Shown: in pieces, positions 53,796 to 62,177 of the stretch | Layout: each line of letters starts with the position of its first letter | Position numbering within the stretch: position 1 is the first letter of the stretch | Source: Bdellovibrio sp. UBA4095 | GTDB taxonomy: Bacteria; Bdellovibrionota; Bdellovibrionia; Bdellovibrionales; Bdellovibrionaceae | Assembly: GCA_002381805.1 (NCBI GenBank) | Contig: DFXZ01000004.1 | Coordinates: forward strand, 620,001 to 684,000 | Reading direction: 5' to 3' | Length of the DNA stretch: 64,000 bases | Made by a program: the position numbers and the translations under genes | Notes under the pieces: generated by a model | Database searches by the model: none | What the model was told of the DNA's origin: nothing | The model's input: the letters and a program-made list of their open reading frames with translations, nothing else

Positions 53796-54248
53796 ATGGA
53801 AACTACGAAAACGACTAAGAAACCTTACGAGGTTGTCGTTCTTATGCACCCAGATTCTTCAGTTGAAGAGCAAAAAGAGCTTTTCAAGAAGAATAAAGCG
53901 ACGATTGAAAACTACAAAGGTTCAATCCACACTTTGGAAACTTGGGGCAAAAGAAACCTAGCTACGCCAATCGGCAAGCTAAAGAAAGCTGTCTACTTCC
54001 ACTCTACATTTGAAGCAGACACTCAAGCGGTTGCAGAGCTTGAAAGAACTATGCGTATTAACGATAAGGTTCTTCGCTTTATGCACACTCGTTTGGATGA
54101 GCGTGTAAGCTTAGCTAAATTCATGGAAGGCTTCAAAAAAGGTCTTTCTGAATCTGCTGCTCGTGAAAAAGAGCGCGAAGCAAAAATGCAAGCTCGTAAA
54201 GCTGCATTTGCTGCTTCTAAAGCTGAACGTCACGACCGAGGCGAGTAA
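53796..54248 (+). CDS. rpsF: 30S ribosomal protein S6
   Basis: Ribosomal protein of 150 residues. It matches the S6 fold: YEVVVLMHPDSSVEEQKELF at the start, GSIHTLETWGKRNLATPIGK in the middle and RINDKVLRFMHTRL at the end of the core. It then has an extra alanine/lysine-rich helix (about 115-150), so it is longer than E. coli S6. GAAAGGA precedes the ATG. First gene of rpsF-DUF2232-rplI; rpsR, the usual second gene, is absent here. Confidence 0.96.
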   Translation: METTKTTKKPYEVVVLMHPDSSVEEQKELFKKNKATIENYKGSIHTLETWGKRNLATPIGKLKKAVYFHSTFEADTQAVAELERTMRINDKVLRFMHTRLDERVSLAKFMEGFKKGLSESAAREKEREAKMQARKAAFAASKAERHDRGE

Positions 54249-54260
54249 GAAGCTTAGCTC

Positions 54261-55151
54261 ATGAAGAAGGCCAAGACTCCGCAGAAATTCATCACAATTT
54301 CATCTTTCTCGATCTTGTTGTCGATGCTAACTGCGGTGCTTGGAGCTCCTTTTCTTCGTGTTCTGAGGAAAGCCTATGGTCCCTGGGCTTATTGGTTAAC
54401 GGGACTTGTGGTTACGGGAGTGTCATGGCTCCTGAACGCCCAGCCTCTTGCTGTTTTTATTGGCTCTGTTTGGATGACTTTAGGAGCTTATAGTGAACTG
54501 GAAGAAAAAGGAATTGGGTGGTGGTATTCGGGTCTTGTAAGCGTCCTGCTGGGTATGGTGTCAACCGGAGTCAGTGTACTGGGTGCTTTCAGAATCAACG
54601 GAATCAACACATATGCTGAAGTTCAGAAGTTAGCTGAACAACTTGCACAACAGGTTCAACAAATGAATCCTGCTGTTAAGTTAGATGCGCAGACTCTGAT
54701 CAATCAGGCGCCCTCGGCTATCGCCATCATGCTCATAGTGGCTTTAGGTTTGGGACTTATTTTTGAGAGAAGGGTTTTTTCATGGCTCAATTTGCCCCAT
54801 GAGAAAATTGCCTCTCAGCTCAAGTTGTTAGAATATCGTATACCCGACTATGTTGTTTGGGTGGCGATGACTGCCTTCCTTCTAACAATGGTGAGTTTTG
54901 GCGGTAAGGCCATTGCCATCCTCGCAGTGAATATTGTGAACGTGATAATCGTTCTTTATTTTTTTCAAGGGTTGGCGGTGTTGGAAGTACTATTGAAGTC
55001 GATGAAGGCTGGTGTCTTTATACGAGTTCTTTCGTACATAATTCTAGTCGGTCAGTTATTGCTCTTATTGAGCATCATTGGCTGGATAGATTACTGGGTT
55101 GATTTCAGAGGTCGCATCCGCAGGATGAAGAAGACAGCTGAGAACAATTAA
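54261..55151 (+). CDS. DUF2232 (YybS-like) membrane protein
   Basis: Integral membrane protein of 296 residues with about eight hydrophobic segments and an amphipathic stretch (KLAEQLAQQVQQMN) in the middle. Its size, topology and place between rpsF and rplI fit the DUF2232/YybS family, encoded near rpsR/rplI in many bacteria; its function is unknown. It starts 12 bases after rpsF, and rplI follows after 44 bases. Confidence 0.75.
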   Translation: MKKAKTPQKFITISSFSILLSMLTAVLGAPFLRVLRKAYGPWAYWLTGLVVTGVSWLLNAQPLAVFIGSVWMTLGAYSELEEKGIGWWYSGLVSVLLGMVSTGVSVLGAFRINGINTYAEVQKLAEQLAQQVQQMNPAVKLDAQTLINQAPSAIAIMLIVALGLGLIFERRVFSWLNLPHEKIASQLKLLEYRIPDYVVWVAMTAFLLTMVSFGGKAIAILAVNIVNVIIVLYFFQGLAVLEVLLKSMKAGVFIRVLSYIILVGQLLLLLSIIGWIDYWVDFRGRIRRMKKTAENN

Positions 55152-55195
55152 GTAAATTGAACTTCGGCGAGAGCCGGAATGATTATGGAGATCAC

Positions 55196-55639
55196 ATGAA
55201 AGTTATTCTTCAAAAAGATGTTAAAGACGTAGGAAGAGTTGGCGAGCTAGTGAACGTATCTGAAGGTTTCGCAAGAAACTTTTTGTTTCCACGTAAATTG
55301 GCTGCTGAAGCAACAGAAAAGCGCGTAAAGGAATATGAACACCTTAAGCGTGTAGCTGAAGCTAAAAAGAAAAAAGCGATGGCTGAAAGACAAGAGCTAT
55401 TGAACAAAATCAACGGCACAACTGTAACATTTAAGTTGGCAGCTGGAGAAACTGACAAGCTTTTCGGTACTGTAACAACTACAGATATCTCTAAAGAACT
55501 TCAAAAAGCAGGTTTCTCTGTTGATAGACGCGATATCGTTCTTGAAGAACCAATCAAAGTATTGGGTCAGCACAAAGCTGTAGTTCGTTACTCTGAAGGT
55601 TTGGAAGCAAAGATCCAGATCGCAGTAGAGCGCGCATAA
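55196..55639 (+). CDS. rplI: 50S ribosomal protein L9
   Basis: Ribosomal protein of 147 residues. It begins MKVILQKDVKDVGRVGELVN and carries the signature GFARNFLFPRKLAAEAT, then the long connecting helix and the C-terminal domain. The ATG at 55196 with GGAG six bases upstream is the correct start; an in-frame TTG at 55157 would add 13 unrelated residues. A terminator follows. Confidence 0.98.
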   Translation: MKVILQKDVKDVGRVGELVNVSEGFARNFLFPRKLAAEATEKRVKEYEHLKRVAEAKKKKAMAERQELLNKINGTTVTFKLAAGETDKLFGTVTTTDISKELQKAGFSVDRRDIVLEEPIKVLGQHKAVVRYSEGLEAKIQIAVERA

Positions 55640-55668
55640 GCTTCTTTAGCACTATATATTTTTCAACG

Positions 55669-55697
55669 AAAAGGGGACTCGCAAGAGTCCCCTTTTT
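55669..55697 (+). terminator. Intrinsic terminator after rplI
   Basis: AAAAGGGGACTC and GAGTCCCCTTTT form a perfect 12-bp stem closed by the tetraloop GCAA, followed by a run of T. Very strong in form. Confidence 0.95.
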
Positions 55698-55794
55698 TTG
55701 TCATAAGAGTTTCTTATATCTGCCATACTTTTAATTGAATTGTGCTTCCGCTTGTTTGGGTGTTTAAAGGCATAACTTTTCCTGGGGGGAAATC

Positions 55795-56643
55795 GTGCAA
55801 AAGTTCAGCCTTTTAAAAACGAGTTTATCGATCACTGCATTGGCCACCATATGCGCTTGTTCACCAGGAATGCAAAAAGCCGATACTATTCATCTTGATA
55901 ATAGCTCTGCTTCCATTATTGGAGGTAAAAAAATTCAGGCAGATGACGTTATTGGAAAATCAACGGTGGCGCTGATAGCGGACATCATCACAACTGATGG
56001 AAAAAGAGGACAAGGAATTTGCACGGGCAGCCTTTTGCGCTCGAATGTGGTTTTAACGGCCGCCCACTGTATTCCTCAGGGTCCTGAGGTAAAAGAAGCT
56101 TCTATCTATGTTGTATTTGGTAAAGATCTTCGCAAAGAAAACGAAGTTAAGGTTCGGCTGGTTACTGACTACGTCATCCATGAAAAATATGGCAAAGCGA
56201 ACCTAAGTGGTGAGGATGATAATGACATTGCTCTTTTAAAGTTCTCTGGGGATCTTCCCGAAGGCTACCAGCTTGCGGAATTGCTGCAAAACGATTCACT
56301 AGTTCAGCCTACAACTAAGGTGACATTGGCTGGCTATGGGTTCGTATGGACTGACGGTGAAGAGTCCTACTCAGACAATACTTTGCGGAAGGTAGAGGTC
56401 AACGTCATCGAGAACTTTGGTCATACAGAGGTTGTATTAGATCAATCACGAGGGAGAGGGGCCTGCCACGGAGACTCCGGAGGTCCAGCGTTTCTCGAAG
56501 TCGATGGTAAACAGCTCGTTTGGGGAATTACAAGCCGCGGGGGCGGACTGGACGGAGTTGACGACTGTTCCTACTTCAGCATTTATACAAAAGTTAATCC
56601 GCATTTAGAATTTATCGACTTAGCTCTTCAGAAGTTGCAGTAG
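55795..56643 (+). CDS. Trypsin-fold serine protease (S1), probable lipoprotein
   Basis: Chymotrypsin-fold protease of 282 residues. The triad is His91 (LTAAHC), Asp144 (DNDIALLKF) and Ser228 (GDSGGP). IIGG at 41-44 is the usual activation site, so it is made as a zymogen. The residue at the trypsin 189 position is glycine, which argues against Arg/Lys specificity. The N-terminus (ALATICAC) contains a lipobox-like sequence with Cys22, so it may be lipid-anchored before cleavage. The start is GTG with GGGGGG upstream. Like the S8 protease, it suggests an extracellular digestive repertoire. Confidence 0.9.
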   Translation: MQKFSLLKTSLSITALATICACSPGMQKADTIHLDNSSASIIGGKKIQADDVIGKSTVALIADIITTDGKRGQGICTGSLLRSNVVLTAAHCIPQGPEVKEASIYVVFGKDLRKENEVKVRLVTDYVIHEKYGKANLSGEDDNDIALLKFSGDLPEGYQLAELLQNDSLVQPTTKVTLAGYGFVWTDGEESYSDNTLRKVEVNVIENFGHTEVVLDQSRGRGACHGDSGGPAFLEVDGKQLVWGITSRGGGLDGVDDCSYFSIYTKVNPHLEFIDLALQKLQ

Positions 56644-56651
56644 CCGACAAA

Positions 56652-56846
56652 CTAAGAAGAGAGCTTATCCTGGCTCTCCAGAATAATAGTCTGGAGGTAG
56701 TCAGCCAGGATCTCTCTAAGATCATCCAATGTTAAATCCTGGGGACTTTTTCCATGTCTGGCAATCAGTGTGCGGAGCTCTTTTTCTACGGAGTCTTCAG
56801 GTAAGCCTGTAGCTTGAATAACTGTATTAAAAAGAGAGTCTGCCAT
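56652..56846 (-). CDS. Hypothetical protein of 64 residues
   Basis: Small acidic helical protein starting MADSLFNTVIQATGLPEDSV, with LTLDDLREILADYLQTIILE near the end. No recognised family. I chose ATG 56846, which has GGAGGC four bases upstream; a longer frame to 56885 is less likely. Convergent with the S1 protease, eight bases between the ends. Confidence 0.6.
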   Translation of the reverse strand: MADSLFNTVIQATGLPEDSVEKELRTLIARHGKSPQDLTLDDLREILADYLQTIILESQDKLSS

Positions 56847-57151
56847 TTTGCCTCCATGCTTGAACAGAGTCAGAATCCTTTCCAACCCTTGTCTATAAGA
56901 CTCACCCAGTCCACCAAGAGGTTAGGACGAACTCAATTGGAAAGTCGTAAATCAGCCCAAGGTCCAGGGGCCTCTGACATCAATTATCAATACAAATTGT
57001 GCTTTTAGTTCGCGATGAGATGACGACGTGATTTGAGAACAAGACAGAGTGTTATCGTAAGACTTAAACCGATCCTTAGCGAGCATCTTGCGACTAAGAC
57101 GATAGGTTTATTCTCCTGCTGAGCAGCTTCTTTGCCTTATCCCCTGTTATC
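56847..57151. other. Intergenic stretch of 305 bases
   Basis: Between the 64-residue gene and the dnaB stop. It holds no open frame with a convincing start, no tRNA signature and no recognisable riboswitch. Its right end carries the hairpin that spans the dnaB stop codon. A promoter for the small gene is expected, but I cannot place one with confidence. Confidence 0.5.
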
Positions 57152-57162
57152 TTAAACAGGGG
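57141..57162 (-). terminator. Hairpin spanning the dnaB stop codon
   Basis: CCCCTGTT (57141-57148) and AACAGGGG (57155-57162) form a perfect 8-bp stem, with the dnaB TAA in the six-base loop. On the minus strand the following bases are ATAAGGC, with no U-tract, so it is either a poor terminator or a 3'-end stabiliser. Confidence 0.45.
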
Positions 57163-58561
57163 CTCCCGGAGCAAAGTTCTTAGGTCTGCCGCCCGGCATT
57201 GGCGGAGGAGCTTGCGGAGGAGCCATTGGACTGACAGCCTGCGATTCGGCGTCTCTGAACCTGTTGTATTTAGCATCGAATCGCAGCTTAACAGTACCAG
57301 TTGCACCGTTACGTTGCTTGCCGATGATGACTTCAGCATGACCCTGCTTTTCAGGGTCATCTTTGTCGTAATAATCATCACGATATAGCATCATGATAAC
57401 GTCAGCATCTTGCTCAATAGATCCAGATTCCCGCAGGTCAGACAACATTGGTCTGCGGTCTGCACGTCCCTCAACCCCACGATTAAGCTGAGCAAGAGCA
57501 ATAATGGGGACCTGAAGCTCCTTGGAGATCGCCTTCAGAGATTTAGAAATCTCTGCAACCTCTTGTTCACGAGAATTAAATTTCTGCTTCATGCTCATCA
57601 ACTGCAAGTAGTCGATCATGATAACATCGATTCCGTGCTCAGCCTTAAGGCGACGAGCGCGAGAACGAATTTCAAAAGGAGAGACCCCAGGTGTGTCGTC
57701 GATAAAAATAGACGCTTCGCTAAGAGCACTAGCGGCATTTATCAGCTTTGGCCAAGCAGAATCTTGAATGCGACCGTTACGGATCTCACTCATGTTTACT
57801 TTCGATTCGGCGGACAACATACGCATCATCATGGATTCTTTTCCCATTTCCAGAGAGAAGTAAGCCACGGTCTTTTTAAGACGAAGAGCAATGTGTTGAG
57901 CGATGTTAAGAGAAAATGCCGTCTTACCCATTGAAGGACGGGCGGCGATGATTGTCATCTCGCCAGGGTGCAACCCTGATGTCATTTTGTCTAATTCGGT
58001 AAATCCGGTGCCCACGCCAGTGACATCGGCCTTGCGTTTGTAGAGCTCTTCGATCTTTTGAATGGAGGCCTTAACGATCTCCATCGATCCGACAAGACCC
58101 GAAGCTGTTTTGTTCTCCCCAATCTTAAAAATTTCGCTTTCGGCTTGGTCAACAAAGGACTCGACATCGACGAAGTCTTGATTGTAGGCCTTTTCGATAA
58201 GCTGACTGTTGGTTTGAATCAGGCGACGAAGAGTTGCTTTATCTCTGACGATCTTAGCGTGTGAAACAATGTTGGCCGAAGAAATCGTTTTATCAAGAAG
58301 ACTGATAAGGTACTCGGGCCCACCGGCAACATCCATATGACCTTGCGCCTGAAGCACGTTGGTAACAGTGATAATATCAATGGGCTGAGATTTGCCATGG
58401 AGTTCTTTAATGGCGTCATAGATCTTCTGATGAGCAGGCTTATAGAAGTCCTCTGCCCTCAGCATATCGCCAACTTGATCTAGCGCTTCGCGGTCTAACA
58501 TTAGACCGCCCAAAATGGACTGTTCTGCCTCAAGATTTTGAGGCGGAATTCGCGTACTCAT
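57152..58561 (-). CDS. dnaB: Replicative DNA helicase DnaB
   Basis: Hexameric helicase that unwinds the fork (469 residues). The N-terminal domain begins with PPQNLEAEQSILGGLMLD; the RecA-like C-terminal domain has Walker A AARPSMGKTA near 206-215, Walker B IDVIMIDYLQLM and the sensor region SREQEVAEISKSLK, then DLRESGSIEQDADVI. The C-terminal tail is proline-rich (APPPMPGG). The gene lies downstream of rplI in the common order but on the opposite strand. Confidence 0.98.
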   Translation of the reverse strand: MSTRIPPQNLEAEQSILGGLMLDREALDQVGDMLRAEDFYKPAHQKIYDAIKELHGKSQPIDIITVTNVLQAQGHMDVAGGPEYLISLLDKTISSANIVSHAKIVRDKATLRRLIQTNSQLIEKAYNQDFVDVESFVDQAESEIFKIGENKTASGLVGSMEIVKASIQKIEELYKRKADVTGVGTGFTELDKMTSGLHPGEMTIIAARPSMGKTAFSLNIAQHIALRLKKTVAYFSLEMGKESMMMRMLSAESKVNMSEIRNGRIQDSAWPKLINAASALSEASIFIDDTPGVSPFEIRSRARRLKAEHGIDVIMIDYLQLMSMKQKFNSREQEVAEISKSLKAISKELQVPIIALAQLNRGVEGRADRRPMLSDLRESGSIEQDADVIMMLYRDDYYDKDDPEKQGHAEVIIGKQRNGATGTVKLRFDAKYNRFRDAESQAVSPMAPPQAPPPMPGGRPKNFAPGAPV

Positions 58562-58654
58562 TGAACCCCTCTCGAGTCACGAAATTGAAAGATATTGCGA
58601 GCCTTGTGCGAAGTTGACGTACTGGGTGGCTCGCTGATGCGTAACTCGAACGCT

Positions 58655-58954
58655 TTAATTCATTTTTTTGACACGAATCTTGTAGTTGTCAATTTTCTTC
58701 TTAAGAGTATTGCGATTGATGCCGAGCATTTGCGCAGTTTTGACTTGATTGCCATTATAAGCGCGCAAAGCCAGCTCCAGGAGTGGTTTTTCAACTTGTT
58801 CAAGAACGATATTATAAAGGCCATTAAGCTCCACCTGAGCCTCTCTTTGCTGAGCAAAAAGAACTTCAAGTTTACTCTTCACAAGCTTTTCCAAGCTTAC
58901 GGACTGAAGATTAGCGACAAAAAGATTATCAGAACTGTTCAGGTTCGGCGTCAT
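58655..58954 (-). CDS. Fis-family DNA-binding protein
   Basis: Small protein of 99 residues. The C-terminal helix-turn-helix (LELALRAYNGNQVKTAQMLGINRNTLKKKI) is the Fis/HTH_8 type, also found at the end of sigma-54 activators, and the N-terminal 60 residues are a helical dimerisation region. The overall length equals that of E. coli Fis (98). It could shape the nucleoid or regulate transcription. It starts 33 bases after queE in the same direction. Confidence 0.85.
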   Translation of the reverse strand: MTPNLNSSDNLFVANLQSVSLEKLVKSKLEVLFAQQREAQVELNGLYNIVLEQVEKPLLELALRAYNGNQVKTAQMLGINRNTLKKKIDNYKIRVKKMN

Positions 58955-58987
58955 GGAACTCCCAAATTTCAGCGTATTGGTTAGAGG

Positions 58988-59626
58988 CTATACTCCGCGT
59001 ATGTCGGGAGACCAAATATACTTATGCAGCTGCAATTGCAACCTTGCAGATGATTTTTGCTGCAAAATTTTTTCTGCCAACCAGCGTTCAGATACTTGGC
59101 CGTATGATGGGCTGTATAAAACGACATATTTTTGAAATAAATTGTGTTGACGACAGAAATTTTCAGACCAATCGAAATCTTTTTCTGAACAGATAACGAA
59201 CTTGAATTCCGTGCTGGCAGCAGAAAAGGAAAGATTCTCTTGTAGAAAAGAATCTGCAGCACCGCTGTCTGGAGTTTTCACATCAAGAATTATTTTTACG
59301 CGCGGATCGACAGGTTCAATGCTTTTTGAACCACTAGTCTCTAACGATACTTTAAAATCTAGATCACACAACATGGCCATCAATTGATGAACTTCTTTTT
59401 GCAATAATGGTTCACCGCCAGTTATGCAAACATATGGAGTTTGATAGGACTTAATCTCGGCCAAAATTCTATCGAGGTCTTGAAGCTCACCTTCGTAGTA
59501 CGAGTATTTAGTATCACAATAGGTACAGCGAAGATTGCACGCGGTTAGGCGCACAAAGACCGTGGGGTTGCCCACGTAAGTCGTTTCGCCTTGGATACTG
59601 TAGAAAATCTCATTTATTTTCAGCAT
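58988..59626 (-). CDS. queE: 7-carboxy-7-deazaguanine synthase QueE
   Basis: Radical-SAM enzyme of the queuosine/7-deazaguanine pathway (212 residues). The cluster motif is CNLRCTYCDT at 30-39 (Cys30, 34, 37), preceded by IFYSIQGETTYVGNPTVFVR and followed by YVCITGGEPLLQ, as in QueE. It makes CDG from carboxy-tetrahydropterin; queC, queD and queF are not in the window. It is divergent from ftsK. Confidence 0.94.
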   Translation of the reverse strand: MLKINEIFYSIQGETTYVGNPTVFVRLTACNLRCTYCDTKYSYYEGELQDLDRILAEIKSYQTPYVCITGGEPLLQKEVHQLMAMLCDLDFKVSLETSGSKSIEPVDPRVKIILDVKTPDSGAADSFLQENLSFSAASTEFKFVICSEKDFDWSENFCRQHNLFQKYVVLYSPSYGQVSERWLAEKILQQKSSARLQLQLHKYIWSPDIRGV

Positions 59627-59718
59627 TTGCGTCGATTGTTTTGCTTTACACCGAGGCTTAAGTCAAGGAGGGCATCCCAGTGCTAGCCTAAGTGAAGTAT
59701 ATTTCGTAAATTTTTTAA

Positions 59719-62106
59719 ATGAACCAATTTCTCAAAAAGTTTCGCCAGGACGTTATAGCAATTAGTTTTTTGGGTTTCGGCCTCTTCATTGCGTTGGCGC
59801 TAATAAGTTATAACCCTCAGGATCCTTCTCTTAATTCTATTGGAAAGGGCATAAGAGCCACCAATTATTGCGGTATTGTGGGAAGTTTTCTCGCTGACCT
59901 ATTTTATCAGTTTTTCGGTCTTTCCGCCTGGGTGGTTGTGCTGGGAATGGCCAAAATGGCTTACACAAGCTATCAGGGCGGCGGAGTTACCTTAAAGAAT
60001 ATCAGGCTCATCTGGCCTGTCCTGTTGGTGACTAATGTTGCGGCACTCTTGTCGTTGTATCTTCCGGACACCAAGGTCTTCCATAATCAAATCTATCTGG
60101 GCGGCCTTCTGGGCTTGGGCGTCGCTAAGTCATTGATGGGCGCGTTCAATTCAGTAGGCGTGCAAGTCATCCTATGGTCATTCATGGTCATGCTGGTGGT
60201 GTTCTACTCTGAAAGATCTTTACAAGAACTCTTGTCCCTACCCGCTGAATTCCTATCTCGACTCTTCAACAAAAAAACCTCCGACAAGCTTAAGAAATTT
60301 TTCGTAGGGATGTTTAAATCAAATGAAGCGAAGCCCAAGAATAATAAGGTGAAAGAAAAGCCGAAGCCGATCTTTCCCCTGTCTGACAAACGCTTCCTAG
60401 AGAAAAATCAAACTGATGAAGACTTACAAGAGGAAGATGAAGAAATAGAAGAGCTAGAGGCCGAAGCGGAGGACTCTTCTGATGACGAAGAGTTTGAAGA
60501 AGAAGATGAGGAGCAGGAAGAAGAAGTTCCGGCGGTTCGCATGGCGCAAAAGCGCAAGGTCGTACTTAAGGCGAAGCCACCTCGGCGTGTAGAAAACTGG
60601 GCGATGCCTAAACTAGCTCTTTTAGAGGATCCACCAGCTTCACGTATCAAAATTGATAAGGCCGAGATTCAACGAAAGGCAGATTCCCTTGTTGATAAGC
60701 TAATGAACTTTTCGGTTGAAGGACAAATTGTCGACGCGAAACCAGGTCCGCTGGTAACAATGTATGAATTTAAACCGAATGCTGATGTAAAGATCAGTAA
60801 GATTTCCGAGCTGGAGGATGATCTTTCCTTGGCTCTTTCGTCGGAATCAGTTCGAGTGGTCGGGCACATTCCCGGAACTGATGTTGTTGGTATTGAAACG
60901 GCGAACTTAAAAAGAGAAACGGTTTATTATAAAGATTTGATCGCAGAGGAGCTCTTCTGGAATGAAGACATGGCCCTGCCAATGGCGGTTGGCCGTGCGG
61001 TCGACGGAGAGCCAAAGGTGGTTGACCTGCGCAAGATGCCGCATCTGTTGATTGCAGGTACAACTGGTTCGGGAAAATCTGTTTTTGTCGGTTCAATTAT
61101 TACAGGTCTTCTGTTTAGACATTCACCGAAAACGCTACGGCTGGTTCTGATTGATCCAAAGATGGTCGACTTGGCCCCATTTGCCTCTGTACCCCACTTA
61201 ATTCTGCCTCATGTAACCGAGCCGAAAAAGGCTGCGACTGCTTTAAAGTGGGCCGTTCGTGAAATGGAAAAGAGATATAAATCACTATCTAAGTTTGGGG
61301 TTGGTAAGATCGAACTCTTTAACGAAAAAACTGCCGAGCTTTCGAAAGAAGAAATTGAAGAGCACGAGAGAATTAATCTTGAGCTGGAAGAAGGAAAAGC
61401 AAAACTGGATCAGTATTACTATCAGCCACTACCTTACGTCGTCATTGTTGTCGATGAGTTGGCAGATTTGATGATCGTGGAAAAGCAAAATATAGAAGAG
61501 CCGATTCAGCGCTTGACTCAAAAAGCTCGAGCTTGCGGAATTCATCTTATTCTTGCAACTCAATCGCCTCGGAAAGATGTGGTCACGGGTTTAATTAAAA
61601 CGAATATTCCTGGAAGAGTGGCGCTGAAAGTGGCCTCGAAAATGGATTCGCGAATTATCATTGATGATTCTGGAGCGGAAAGACTGCTGCCGAATGGTGA
61701 TATGTTGTTCCAAGCTCCTGGAGTGGGCAAACCGACGCGGCATCATGGACCGTACTTGAAGGACTCCGAGATCGCCAATGTCGTCAAACATTGGGCGAAT
61801 CAGGCCGAGCCAGAGTATGATGCTCTTGCAATGAAAGCTCTCGAAGGACCCGGAACTGATGGAAGTGATGCTGAAGGTTCTGGATCTGGTTTTGGAGACG
61901 AAGAATACGATGAAAGATACGACGAGATATTATCGTGGGCCTCCGAACAAAAAGAGGTTTCTGCATCACTGATTCAAAGAAAATTTAGACTGGGGTACCC
62001 GCGTGCGGCCCGTTTGATTGAGGTCTTTGAAAAAGAAGGCGTGGTGGGACCTGCAAACGGCAGCAAGCCGCGTCAAGTGTTGGTTTCGAGCTATAGGGAA
62101 CAATAA
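59719..62106 (+). CDS. ftsK: DNA translocase FtsK
   Basis: Division-linked DNA pump that clears the terminus and sorts chromosomes (795 residues). It has four N-terminal membrane helices (about 10-180), an acidic linker, then an alpha/beta motor with Walker A IAGTTGSGKS at 445-454 and Walker B YVVIVVDELADLMI. A C-terminal gamma domain (about 730-795, EVSASLIQRKFRLGYPRAARLIE) reads the polar guide sequences. There is no clear ribosome binding site before the ATG. A strong AAGGAGGG 47 bases upstream leads to a three-codon frame instead. Confidence 0.96.
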   Translation: MNQFLKKFRQDVIAISFLGFGLFIALALISYNPQDPSLNSIGKGIRATNYCGIVGSFLADLFYQFFGLSAWVVVLGMAKMAYTSYQGGGVTLKNIRLIWPVLLVTNVAALLSLYLPDTKVFHNQIYLGGLLGLGVAKSLMGAFNSVGVQVILWSFMVMLVVFYSERSLQELLSLPAEFLSRLFNKKTSDKLKKFFVGMFKSNEAKPKNNKVKEKPKPIFPLSDKRFLEKNQTDEDLQEEDEEIEELEAEAEDSSDDEEFEEEDEEQEEEVPAVRMAQKRKVVLKAKPPRRVENWAMPKLALLEDPPASRIKIDKAEIQRKADSLVDKLMNFSVEGQIVDAKPGPLVTMYEFKPNADVKISKISELEDDLSLALSSESVRVVGHIPGTDVVGIETANLKRETVYYKDLIAEELFWNEDMALPMAVGRAVDGEPKVVDLRKMPHLLIAGTTGSGKSVFVGSIITGLLFRHSPKTLRLVLIDPKMVDLAPFASVPHLILPHVTEPKKAATALKWAVREMEKRYKSLSKFGVGKIELFNEKTAELSKEEIEEHERINLELEEGKAKLDQYYYQPLPYVVIVVDELADLMIVEKQNIEEPIQRLTQKARACGIHLILATQSPRKDVVTGLIKTNIPGRVALKVASKMDSRIIIDDSGAERLLPNGDMLFQAPGVGKPTRHHGPYLKDSEIANVVKHWANQAEPEYDALAMKALEGPGTDGSDAEGSGSGFGDEEYDERYDEILSWASEQKEVSASLIQRKFRLGYPRAARLIEVFEKEGVVGPANGSKPRQVLVSSYREQ

Positions 62107-62177
62107 ATCCGAACTTGACTCTGGTCGTGGTCGTGATCTGATGTTCACACCATAAACCATTTCAAGGAGGAATTTTT

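Noticed and set aside
53761..53796. Possible S6:S18 autoregulatory leader before rpsF (TGTAT/ATACA pairing and CCGAAAGG).
   Set aside because: The pairing is only five bases and the CCG bulge motif cannot be placed with confidence; rpsR is also absent here.
57001..57130. Possible non-coding RNA between the 64-residue gene and dnaB.
   Set aside because: No tRNA features, conserved loop or promoter-terminator pair could be recognised.
60408..60650. Serine-rich open frame antisense to the ftsK acidic linker.
   Set aside because: The serine run is just the reverse complement of the GAA/GAG/GAT-rich linker codons.
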